Shown one piece after another: positions 1-5,717 of a stretch of 10,990 nucleotides of DNA; within the stretch, counting starts at the first letter, position 1, and every line of letters begins with the position of its first letter. The position numbers were made by a program, and so were the translations under genes. The notes beneath the pieces are model-generated. The model was not told the origin of the DNA and made no database searches. It was given only the letters and a program-made list of their open reading frames with translations. Source of the stretch: Bacteroidota bacterium (GTDB lineage Bacteria > Bacteroidota > Bacteroidia > Flavobacteriales > Flavobacteriaceae). Location of the stretch: the NCBI GenBank assembly GCA_015767395.1, contig JADWMI010000061.1:1-10990 (forward strand), in the 5' to 3' direction.

Positions 1-1
1 A

Positions 2-970
2 AATTGTGGCATCTAATGATTCATGTGATTTACCTCCAGCAGCGTTGTCATGTCCTCCTCCATCAAAATGCGCACGTGAAAATTTATTTACTGAAAATTT
101 ACCTTTTGACCGCAATGATATTTTTACAATTTTCTGTTCCACATCTTCAATAAAAATGACTGCAAAAATAATTCCTTCTAAAGAAAGCGCATAATTTACG
201 ACACCCTCTGTATCTCCTTTTTGGTAATTAAATTCATTTAATTCATCTTGAGACAGTGATATATAAGCCGTTTTAAGGTTTTCTATCACTTTCATATTGC
301 TCAATGCACGGCCCAATAATTGAATTTTACTGTAAGAACTGGCATCATACACATCGTTGTGAATTTTAGCGTTTTCGGCACCTTTATCAATTAAATCGGC
401 TATGATTCTATGGGTAGTACTCGTTGTTGAAGGAAATCTAAAAGAACCTGTATCTGTCATAATTCCAGTGTAGAGGCAAGTAGCAATATCAGCATCAATA
501 GCATCTATATGATCTAACTTTTCCAAAAAATGATATACCATTTGACAGGTTGAGCAAATGGAAACATCAGAATACAAATATTTTGCAATAGCATCTGGTT
601 CCTGATGATGGTCTATCATTATATATGTACCATCAAACGCTTCCAAAGTATTTTGCATATCATTCCCAACACGATGCAGGGCATTAAAATCTAATAAAAA
701 AACAATGGTTGCTTCATCAATAGCGCTTTTTGACTGTCTGTTCTGCATGTCAAATTTAAAGACATCCTTGGAGCCTGGTAACCACTTCAAGAAACTTGGA
801 TAATCATTAGGGGCAACAACAGTTGCATTATGACCTTGCTTTTTTAAATAATAATACATTGCCAAACTAGCACCCATAGCATCTCCATCTGGATTTCTAT
901 GTGGTACAATCACAATATTTTTAGGGCTCGAAAGCAATGCTTTTATTTCTTTAATTTCATTTTTATTCAT
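2..970 (-). CDS. nrnA: DHH/DHHA1 phosphoesterase, NrnA-like (oligoribonuclease / pAp phosphatase), 3' end cut by window edge
   Basis: Reading the minus strand from the ATG at 970 gives 323 uninterrupted codons before the window ends. The N-terminal DHH domain shows the metal-binding HRNPDGDAMG (residues 24-33), LLDFN (92-96) and IDHHQ (119-123, the family's name motif). The C-terminal DHHA1 domain shows FRxKG-like LRSKG (about 286-290) and GGGHDNAAGG (304-313), which binds the substrate end. Known NrnA proteins degrade 2-5 nt RNA oligomers to mononucleotides and dephosphorylate 3'-phosphoadenosine 5'-phosphate in the cytoplasm; that role is inferred from family. Usual length is about 320-345 aa, so only the last 10-20 residues should be missing. 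The start is fixed because no other in-frame ATG precedes the first motif. A TATATTTG element lies only 6 nt upstream. The gene is divergent from the PhoD-like gene. Confidence 0.93.
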   Translation of the reverse strand, partial: MNKNEIKEIKALLSSPKNIVIVPHRNPDGDAMGASLAMYYYLKKQGHNATVVAPNDYPSFLKWLPGSKDVFKFDMQNRQSKSAIDEATIVFLLDFNALHRVGNDMQNTLEAFDGTYIMIDHHQEPDAIAKYLYSDVSICSTCQMVYHFLEKLDHIDAIDADIATCLYTGIMTDTGSFRFPSTTSTTHRIIADLIDKGAENAKIHNDVYDASSYSKIQLLGRALSNMKVIENLKTAYISLSQDELNEFNYQKGDTEGVVNYALSLEGIIFAVIFIEDVEQKIVKISLRSKGKFSVNKFSRAHFDGGGHDNAAGGKSHESLDATI

Positions 971-976
971 AAGTGG

Positions 977-984
977 CAAATATA
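977..984 (-). promoter_or_regulatory. Bacteroidota -7 promoter element for the nrnA-like gene
   Basis: On the minus strand this reads TATATTTG, a perfect match to the Bacteroidota consensus TAnnTTTG. It is followed by only six bases (CCACTT) before the ATG at 970, which would make the transcript leaderless or nearly so. No clear TTG -33 element is present about 20 bp upstream, so the assignment rests on the -7 box and its position. Confidence 0.55.
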
Positions 985-1019
985 CAATTTAATACAATAT
1001 TTTATTTCATTAACTACTG

Positions 1020-1027
1020 TATATTTG
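1020..1027 (+). promoter_or_regulatory. Bacteroidota -7 promoter element for the PhoD-like gene
   Basis: TATATTTG matches TAnnTTTG exactly and lies 24 nt before the ATG at 1052. This is the same kind of spacing as seen before ndk, the TPR gene and the 96-aa gene in this window. No clear -33 TTG at the expected distance. It forms a divergent pair with the minus-strand element at 977-984, and the two sit in the same 81-bp spacer. Confidence 0.55.
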
Positions 1028-1051
1028 TTATAAATTAGTTAAAATACTAAA

Positions 1052-2068
1052 ATGAATTACTTCAAAAGCCTCACAATTTTATTATTTGTTTTAACATCTT
1101 GTAATCCTAACAAAAAAGAAGCAACTAAATTTACCATTGCCTTTGGCTCATGCAACAACCAAGTACTTGAAAATAAACTTTGGGAAGCCATTGAACTAAA
1201 CAATCCTTCTGTTTGGATATGGGGTGGTGATATCATTTATTCCGACACAGAGGATATGCTTTTTATGGAACAAAATTATTTAAACCTAAAAAACAATTTC
1301 GAATACGCCAATTTCAGTAAAAATGTTGATGTTTTGGCTACTTGGGATGACCATGATTACGGTTTAAATGATGGAGGAACTGAATACCTTTATAAAGAGA
1401 AGGCCCAACAGTTATTTTTAGATTTTCTTGATATACCTGAAAATGATGAAAGAAGATTACAAAAAGGCATTTACCATTCTAAGGATTATAAAATTGGAGA
1501 TCACAGCATTAAAGTTTTAATATTAGACACCCGCTATTTTAGAACAGCGCTTACCATAGATTCTTTAAGCAATAAGAGATATAAACCCAATAAATTAGGT
1601 GAGGGCACAATGCTTGGAGAAACACAATGGAATTGGTTGGAAAAAGAACTTAAAAACTCAAATGCATCCTTCAATATTATTGTAAGTAGCATTCAATTTC
1701 TATCTAATGAACATGGATTTGAATCTTGGGGAAATATGCCTCATGAAATTGAAAAGCTGGAAGCTATGTTGAAAAACACCAAAGCAAAAAACACAATCTT
1801 GTTATCTGGTGATCGCCATATTTCTGAAATTTCAAAAAAAAATATTGACGGTTTAAGCTATTCGTTAATAGACTTTACATCAAGCGGAATGACACATTCT
1901 TATACAAGTTATAAAAATGAACCAAATAGGTTTAGGGTTGTTGATGTGGTATCAGAAAAAAGTTTTGGGGTTTTACATTTCGATTTTGAATTAGAAATAG
2001 TAAAAATGGAAATTAGAGGTGGAAATAATGTTTTATTCAAAACATTTACGCAAAAATATAACCTGTAA
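1052..2068 (+). CDS. PhoD-like metallophosphatase lipoprotein
   Basis: A 338-aa protein with a lipoprotein signal peptide: a hydrophobic stretch after MNYFKS and lipobox LTSC with Cys17 as the lipidation site. The mature part has the order of motifs of the PhoD/alkaline phosphatase D metallophosphatase superfamily: FGSC (31-34), GGD (58-60), WDDHD (98-102), LDTRYFR (158-164), LGETQWNWL (188-196) and SGDRH (252-256). These Asp/His residues are the expected bimetal ligands. PhoD enzymes are phosphodiesterases/phosphomonoesterases that use Ca/Fe; the substrate here cannot be told from sequence. The residues after Cys17 (NPNKKEATK) lack the acidic run of a typical surface-export signal, so a periplasm-facing lipoprotein is the simpler guess. 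It has its own promoter, and 51 nt separate it from ndk with no terminator seen, so readthrough into ndk is possible. Confidence 0.86.
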   Translation: MNYFKSLTILLFVLTSCNPNKKEATKFTIAFGSCNNQVLENKLWEAIELNNPSVWIWGGDIIYSDTEDMLFMEQNYLNLKNNFEYANFSKNVDVLATWDDHDYGLNDGGTEYLYKEKAQQLFLDFLDIPENDERRLQKGIYHSKDYKIGDHSIKVLILDTRYFRTALTIDSLSNKRYKPNKLGEGTMLGETQWNWLEKELKNSNASFNIIVSSIQFLSNEHGFESWGNMPHEIEKLEAMLKNTKAKNTILLSGDRHISEISKKNIDGLSYSLIDFTSSGMTHSYTSYKNEPNRFRVVDVVSEKSFGVLHFDFELEIVKMEIRGGNNVLFKTFTQKYNL

Positions 2069-2091
2069 ATTTAATTTTATTCATAAAAAAC

Positions 2092-2099
2092 TATATTTG
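2092..2099 (+). promoter_or_regulatory. Bacteroidota -7 promoter element for ndk
   Basis: TATATTTG, a perfect TAnnTTTG match, ends 20 nt before the ndk ATG at 2120. No convincing TTG is found 19-21 bp upstream, where the sequence is AT-rich. The spacing to the start codon matches the other promoters in the window. Confidence 0.55.
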
Positions 2100-2119
2100 C
2101 AATCACTAAAATAATAAAA

Positions 2120-2548
2120 ATGGTAACAAATAGAACATTCACAATGCTTAAACCTGATGCAATTGAAAAAGGCATTATAGGACCAATTCTAGAAAAAATA
2201 AATGCAGCTGGTTTTAAAATAATAGCAATGAAAATGACTCGATTAACAGCTTCAGGAACCGAGCAATTTTATAGCATTCACAAAGAGCTACCTTTTTTTG
2301 GAGATTTGGTTGAATTTATGGCCAGTGGGCCTATTGTAGCAGCTATCTTAGAAAAAGAAAATGCTGTAGAAGATTTTAGAGCTTTAATTGGGGCAACAAA
2401 TCCTAATGATGCTGCCGAAGGAACTATTCGTAAATTATATGCTGAATCTATTGGCAGAAACGTTATTCACGGTTCTGACAGCGATGAAAACGCAGTTATT
2501 GAAAGTGCATTTCATTTTTCAGGCAGAGAAGTTTTTTCAGAAAATTAA
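2120..2548 (+). CDS. ndk: Nucleoside diphosphate kinase
   Basis: A 142-aa protein that aligns by eye to NDK over its whole length, close to the usual bacterial size of about 140 aa. It transfers the gamma-phosphate of ATP to nucleoside diphosphates through a phosphohistidine intermediate, keeping NTP and dNTP pools balanced in the cytoplasm. Visible motifs are [11 protein letters not shown] (8-18), the substrate-binding [14 protein letters not shown] (91-104), and the active-site NVIHGSDS (114-121) with catalytic His117. The C-terminal FSGREVF is typical of Bacteroidota and other long-form NDKs. It has a -7 element 20 nt upstream and a strong terminator 30 nt downstream, so it can be its own transcription unit, possibly also fed from the phosphatase gene upstream. 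Confidence 0.98.
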   Translation: MVTNRTFTMLKPDAIEKGIIGPILEKINAAGFKIIAMKMTRLTASGTEQFYSIHKELPFFGDLVEFMASGPIVAAILEKENAVEDFRALIGATNPNDAAEGTIRKLYAESIGRNVIHGSDSDENAVIESAFHFSGREVFSEN

Positions 2549-2578
2549 GTTTAAAGTTATTTACTTATTAAACATATC

Positions 2579-2613
2579 AAAAGGCTGTTTTTTTTATTAA
2601 AACAGCCTTTTTT
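2579..2613. terminator. Bidirectional intrinsic terminator between ndk and the DUF721 gene
   Basis: A perfect 13-bp inverted repeat has left arm 2579-2591 (AAAAGGCTGTTTT) and right arm 2599-2611 (AAAACAGCCTTTT), with a 7-nt loop. On the plus strand the right arm runs into six T (2608-2613); on the minus strand the mirror arm also ends in TTTT. It lies between two convergent genes and directly abuts the DUF721 stop codon (2612-2614), so it should end both transcripts. Confidence 0.9.
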
Positions 2614-2908
2614 AGCTCAATAGTATTTTCGAAATCAGTTTTTCTCCTAATTCTTCATTCATCATTTTTATAATTTTATCTTTCCCATAACTTAATTCTT
2701 CACGTAAAACTGAAGATTTTAAATTTACAACTAAGGTTTTTCCATTTAACTCAATATTCTGAGTATAGGAAACAACCCCATTTCCCATCAATTTAGCCCA
2801 AGCCTCTTTTACCGAAAGCTGATGCATTCCTTTTGTCAATTTATTTTCTTTAATTACATCCTTCATTAAATCCTGAATGGAATGAAATTCATTCTGACGT
2901 TTTGCCAT
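2612..2908 (-). CDS. DUF721 / DciA-like protein
   Basis: A small basic protein of 98 aa that looks like a single DUF721 domain. Recognisable parts are the N-terminal helix (SIQDLMKDVIKENKL, about 10-24), the KEAWAKLMGNGVVSYTQNIELNG core (34-56) and the LKSSVLREELSYGKDKIIKMMNEELG segment (63-88). DUF721 is the domain of DciA, the helicase operator that loads DnaB in bacteria without DnaC/DnaI; whether this short Bacteroidota form has that job is inference. It follows recF with a 1-nt TAATG overlap (recF stop and this start share base 2908), so translation is probably coupled and the pair forms one leftward operon. The gene ends against the shared terminator. Bacteroidota forms are usually this short and lack the extra C-terminal region of longer DciA proteins. 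Confidence 0.82.
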   Translation of the reverse strand: MAKRQNEFHSIQDLMKDVIKENKLTKGMHQLSVKEAWAKLMGNGVVSYTQNIELNGKTLVVNLKSSVLREELSYGKDKIIKMMNEELGEKLISKILLS

Positions 2909-3987
2909 TATAGTTGAAATATTTTAAAAGATTGTTTTGTTTTTCTTACTACTTCCTCTGTTCTTTCTTTATGTGTATCGCTAATAAACAACTGACCAAA
3001 CTCATTGCTATTTACCAAACTTATTATTTGCTCAACGCGTTCATCATCTAACTTATCAAAAATATCATCTAACAAAAGTATGGGTTTTACATGAACCTTT
3101 TCTTTAATAAAATCAAACTGTGCCAGTTTTAGTGCAACCAGGTAAGATTTTTTTTGTCCTTGAGAACCAAACTTTTTCACAGGGTAACCATCTATTTCAA
3201 AAGACAAATCATCTTTGTGAACGCCCACTGTTGTATACTGTAAAACCCGATCTCTCTCAATGCTCTGTTCAAATAAATCTGACAATGAGCCATTATCAAT
3301 TTGCGTTTTGTAAACCAAACTTACTTTTTCCTTACTATTTGAAATTGACTTGTAACGCTTTTCAAAAATAGGCGTAAAAATGGTTAAAAACTCTTTCCTG
3401 CTTTCGTAAATTTCTGTGCCATATTTATTTAATTGCTCATTATATACACTCAGGTTAACAGCATCAAAAGTTCTATTGGCAGCAAAATACTTTAATAAGG
3501 AATTGCGCTGGGCTAAAACTTTATTGTAATTAATTAAGGTTTGCAGGTATTTTTTATTCGACTGACAAATTACACTATCTATAAACTTTCTTCTGGTTTC
3601 ACTACCTTCAATTATCAAATCACCGTCTTCAGGTGAAATGATGACCAATGGTAAATAACCAATATGATCAGAAAATTTATCATAAGCCTTACCATTTCGT
3701 TTAATTACTTTTTTATGCCCTCGTTTTAAACTACAAACAACATTATCTACTCTATCGTTCATTTGGTAGTTCCCTTCTATCATAAAAAAGTCCTCAGAAT
3801 GCCTAATATTTTGCGTTGCAACGGAATTAAAATAACTTTTAGCGAAAGAAAGATAATAAATTGCATCTAAAACATTTGTTTTTCCTACCCCATTATTCCC
3901 TACAAAACAATTTATTTTATCCTCAAAATCAAATGATTGTGATTCGAAATTTTTATAATTCACCAATGTGATTTTTTGTAAATGCAT
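2908..3987 (-). CDS. recF: DNA replication and repair protein RecF
   Basis: A 359-aa SMC-like ATPase of normal RecF length. It binds gapped DNA with RecO and RecR and helps load RecA at single-strand gaps. Visible parts: N-terminal LVNYKNFE (8-15) typical of RecF; Walker A GNNGVGKT (30-37); [21 protein letters not shown] region (115-135), a RecF hallmark; VGVHKDD (254-260); ABC signature FGSQGQKK (273-280); Walker B ILLLDD (303-308) followed by D-loop-like DKLDDER (311-317); and SDTH (336-339). All catalytic motifs are intact. It is the first gene of the leftward recF-DUF721 operon and is divergent from the TPR gene. The start at 3987 is supported by the [14 protein letters not shown] beginning, the standard RecF N terminus. 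Confidence 0.97.
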   Translation of the reverse strand: MHLQKITLVNYKNFESQSFDFEDKINCFVGNNGVGKTNVLDAIYYLSFAKSYFNSVATQNIRHSEDFFMIEGNYQMNDRVDNVVCSLKRGHKKVIKRNGKAYDKFSDHIGYLPLVIISPEDGDLIIEGSETRRKFIDSVICQSNKKYLQTLINYNKVLAQRNSLLKYFAANRTFDAVNLSVYNEQLNKYGTEIYESRKEFLTIFTPIFEKRYKSISNSKEKVSLVYKTQIDNGSLSDLFEQSIERDRVLQYTTVGVHKDDLSFEIDGYPVKKFGSQGQKKSYLVALKLAQFDFIKEKVHVKPILLLDDIFDKLDDERVEQIISLVNSNEFGQLFISDTHKERTEEVVRKTKQSFKIFQL

Positions 3988-4070
3988 CTATATTTTTTGA
4001 ATCTTTAAAATTATTCAAAATAAATGAAAATTTAGGCACAATTGCATTTTTACTTTCCAATTAAAAATTC

Positions 4071-4078
4071 TACTTTTG
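4071..4078 (+). promoter_or_regulatory. Bacteroidota -7 promoter element for the TPR gene
   Basis: TACTTTTG matches TAnnTTTG exactly and ends 21 nt before the ATG at 4100. It overlaps an in-frame TTG (4076) that could be mistaken for the start codon; if the box is real, that TTG is upstream of the transcription start. No clear -33 TTG at the ideal distance. Confidence 0.6.
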
Positions 4079-4099
4079 CGGCTACAAATTTTACACAAA

Positions 4100-4864
4100 A
4101 TGGCAACATATAAAAAGACTGGCGCTAAAGTAAAAAAGAGCCAGAATAAGATTGAAGAAAAATCAACAACAGCTGAAGTATTCAACACATTAGATGAGAC
4201 TGCTTCAAGATCTGAAAAATGGATATTAAACAACCGAAAAGTACTTTTCGGTTCAATAATTGGTGTTATTGTAGTGATATTGGGTTATTTAGCTTATGAA
4301 AATTACGTTCAAGAGCCTAAAGAAAAAGAAGCTGCTGATGAATTGGCTTTTCCTAAAGTATATTTTGAAGACGCAATGAATAACAGTGTTGCTACAGATT
4401 CATTATTTACATTGGCTTTAGAAGGTGCTGATGGAAAATATGGTTTTATTGATGTAGCTGAAAACTATAGCAGTACAAAAGCAGGAAACTTAGCTAATTA
4501 CTATGCTGGAATTTCTTACTTACGTTTAAAAAAATACCAAGAAGCAATTGAATATTTAGAGAATTTCTCTTCAGATGATGCATTGTTAGGCCCAATTGCT
4601 AAAGGTGCTATTGGAGATGCTTTTGCTGACATCAATCAAATGGAAGATGCATTGGATTTTTATTTACAAGCTGCAAATTTAAAAAACAACAACTTCTCTA
4701 GTCCATTATTTCTTTTCAAAGCTGGTAATACAGCAATGGATTTAGAAAAGTATTCAAAAGCATTAGAAGCGTTTAACAGAATTAAGAGCGATTATCCAAC
4801 TTCTGAAGAAGCAAAGAACATCGATATTTATATCAATAAAGCAACATTTGCATCAAATAACTAA
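4100..4864 (+). CDS. Membrane-anchored tetratricopeptide repeat protein (YfgM-like architecture)
   Basis: A 254-aa protein starting MATYKKTGAK. It has a lysine-rich cytoplasmic N terminus (1-47), one membrane helix (about 48-67, VLFGSIIGVIVVILGYLAY) and a C-terminal part of helical repeats. TPR-like units are visible near 130-157 (NLANYYAGISYLRLKKYQEA), 167-196 (AKGAIGDAFADINQMEDALDF in part) and 204-236 (FKAGNTAMDLEKYSKALEAF in part). N-in topology with extracytoplasmic TPRs is that of YfgM, a SecYEG/PpiD-associated chaperone factor; this role is inferred from architecture only. The ATG at 4100 is preferred to the in-frame TTG at 4076, which lies inside a promoter element. ribH follows after 6 nt, so the two are probably cotranscribed. 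Confidence 0.85.
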   Translation: MATYKKTGAKVKKSQNKIEEKSTTAEVFNTLDETASRSEKWILNNRKVLFGSIIGVIVVILGYLAYENYVQEPKEKEAADELAFPKVYFEDAMNNSVATDSLFTLALEGADGKYGFIDVAENYSSTKAGNLANYYAGISYLRLKKYQEAIEYLENFSSDDALLGPIAKGAIGDAFADINQMEDALDFYLQAANLKNNNFSSPLFLFKAGNTAMDLEKYSKALEAFNRIKSDYPTSEEAKNIDIYINKATFASNN

Positions 4865-4870
4865 GGTGTA

Positions 4871-5350
4871 ATGGCTACAACCAATTTATCACACTACGAT
4901 AAAACAACAATCCCAAACGCGAAAAAATTTCGGTTTGGGATTGTTGTTTCAGAATGGAATCCTGAAATCACGGAAAATTTATTTTTAGGTGCTGAATCAG
5001 CGCTTTTAGAAAATGGAGCAATCAAAGAAAATATCTTACGCTGGGATGTCCCTGGAAGTTTTGAACTTATTTATGGTTGTAAAAAAATGGTTGAAACTAA
5101 AGAATTAGATGCCATTATAGCCATTGGAAATGTCATTCAAGGAGAAACAAAACATTTCGATTTTGTTTGTGATGGCGTTACCCAAGGCATTAAAGATTTG
5201 AATATCAAATATGATGTTCCAATTATTTTTTGTGTGTTAACCGACAATACAAAACAACAATCCTTAGATCGTTCTGGTGGTAAACACGGAAACAAAGGCA
5301 TTGAAAGTGCCATTGCAGCCATAAAAATGGCCGCTTTAAGAGAGTTTTAA
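4871..5350 (+). CDS. ribH: 6,7-dimethyl-8-ribityllumazine synthase
   Basis: A 159-aa protein, the normal size for RibH. It condenses 5-amino-6-ribitylaminouracil with 3,4-dihydroxy-2-butanone 4-phosphate to give 6,7-dimethyl-8-ribityllumazine, the penultimate step of riboflavin synthesis, in the cytoplasm. Seen: FGIVVSEWN (22-30) with the aromatic Trp29 of the substrate pocket, WDVPGSFEL (58-66), GNVIQGETKHFDFV (86-99) with the putative catalytic His95, and GGKHGNKG (136-143) for phosphate binding. The start ATG follows the TPR stop by 6 nt, with AAGG at 4863-4866 as a weak ribosome binding site. No other riboflavin gene and no FMN riboswitch is present in the window. Unusually, codons about 11-27 form a long near-perfect hairpin (4902-4949). 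Confidence 0.97.
   Translation: MATTNLSHYDKTTIPNAKKFRFGIVVSEWNPEITENLFLGAESALLENGAIKENILRWDVPGSFELIYGCKKMVETKELDAIIAIGNVIQGETKHFDFVCDGVTQGIKDLNIKYDVPIIFCVLTDNTKQQSLDRSGGKHGNKGIESAIAAIKMAALREF
4902..4949 (+). repeat. Near-perfect 48-nt inverted repeat / hairpin inside the 5' end of ribH
   Basis: Bases 4902-4918 (AAACAACAATCCCAAAC) are the exact reverse complement of 4933-4949, giving a 17-bp perfect stem. Inside it, after a single bulged G (4919), 4920-4924 (CGAAA) pairs with 4928-4932 (TTTCG), leaving a loop of only three A (4925-4927). In total 22 base pairs form within 48 nt. It begins 31 nt after the A of the ribH ATG and covers conserved residues TTIPNAKKFRFGIVV. No U-tract follows, so it does not look like a standard intrinsic terminator. 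Confidence 0.85.
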
Positions 5351-5371
5351 CAAGCTACTTATTCACAAAAC

Positions 5372-5402
5372 TTGACCAAAACCCAAATATTAAGTATTTT
5401 TG
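5372..5402 (+). promoter_or_regulatory. Bacteroidota promoter for the 96-aa gene and the mutL-rhomboid string
   Basis: TTG (5372-5374) is followed by 20 bp and then TATTTTTG (5395-5402), matching both the -33 and -7 elements of the Bacteroidota housekeeping promoter at the right distance. The -7 box ends 24 nt before the ATG at 5427. It is the best-formed promoter in the window. Its -7 box overlaps a 7-bp inverted repeat (ACCCAAA at 5381-5387, TTTGGGT at 5399-5405) that might act as a weak ribH terminator or a protein-binding site. Confidence 0.7.
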
Positions 5403-5426
5403 GGTATTATAGTTTAATTCAATTTT

Positions 5427-5717
5427 ATGTTTGGTAAATTATTTAGCCCACGTTCACATTACGTTTTTGATTACAAACCTCGTTATTACAACGAGCGTAA
5501 AGAACGTTTGAAAGATTTGGAAGAAAAATATCACGGGAACAAAGACCAAAGTGATGTTGATTCAAAAATAAGACTTACCAAAAATAATTTAAAAAATAAT
5601 TGGGTTAAAAATAAAGGAAATGCCACAGATAGATCTTCAAATTTAAGATTGGCGCTAATAATTGCTATTTTAGTTGGGTTGGTTGCCTATATTCTTGAAT
5701 TACACACCCTGCTCTAA
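5427..5717 (+). CDS. Small tail-anchored membrane protein of unknown function
   Basis: A 96-aa protein, strongly basic and rich in charged residues up to about residue 72, then one hydrophobic helix (about 73-91, LRLALIIAILVGLVAYILE) ending at LHTLL. This is a tail-anchored layout, with the charged part probably cytoplasmic. The N terminus FDYKPRYYNERKERL (14-28) looks like a conserved motif. I do not recognise a characterised family. Similar small proteins beside flavobacterial ribH are, from memory, sometimes labelled riboflavin synthase beta subunit, but nothing in this sequence resembles RibE or RibH and I do not adopt that name. It has the best promoter in the window, and its stop overlaps the mutL start by 1 nt (TAATG, 5715-5719), implying translational coupling with mutL. 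Confidence 0.8.
   Translation: MFGKLFSPRSHYVFDYKPRYYNERKERLKDLEEKYHGNKDQSDVDSKIRLTKNNLKNNWVKNKGNATDRSSNLRLALIIAILVGLVAYILELHTLL

Noticed and set aside
3995..4020. 8-bp inverted repeat (TTTTGAAT, ATTCAAAA) upstream of recF
   Set aside because: Short and fully AT-rich in an AT-rich spacer, so expected by chance; only a near match to a -7 box (TTATTTTG on the minus strand, 4016-4023) lies beside it.
4076..4099. In-frame TTG upstream of the TPR gene as an alternative start
   Set aside because: The TTG is part of a perfect TACTTTTG -7 element, and the ATG at 4100 gives the usual short basic N terminus. The extra eight residues are unlikely to be translated.
4865..4870. FMN riboswitch expected before a riboflavin gene
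   Set aside because: Only 6 nt separate the TPR gene from ribH and the upstream region is coding, so there is no room for such an element.
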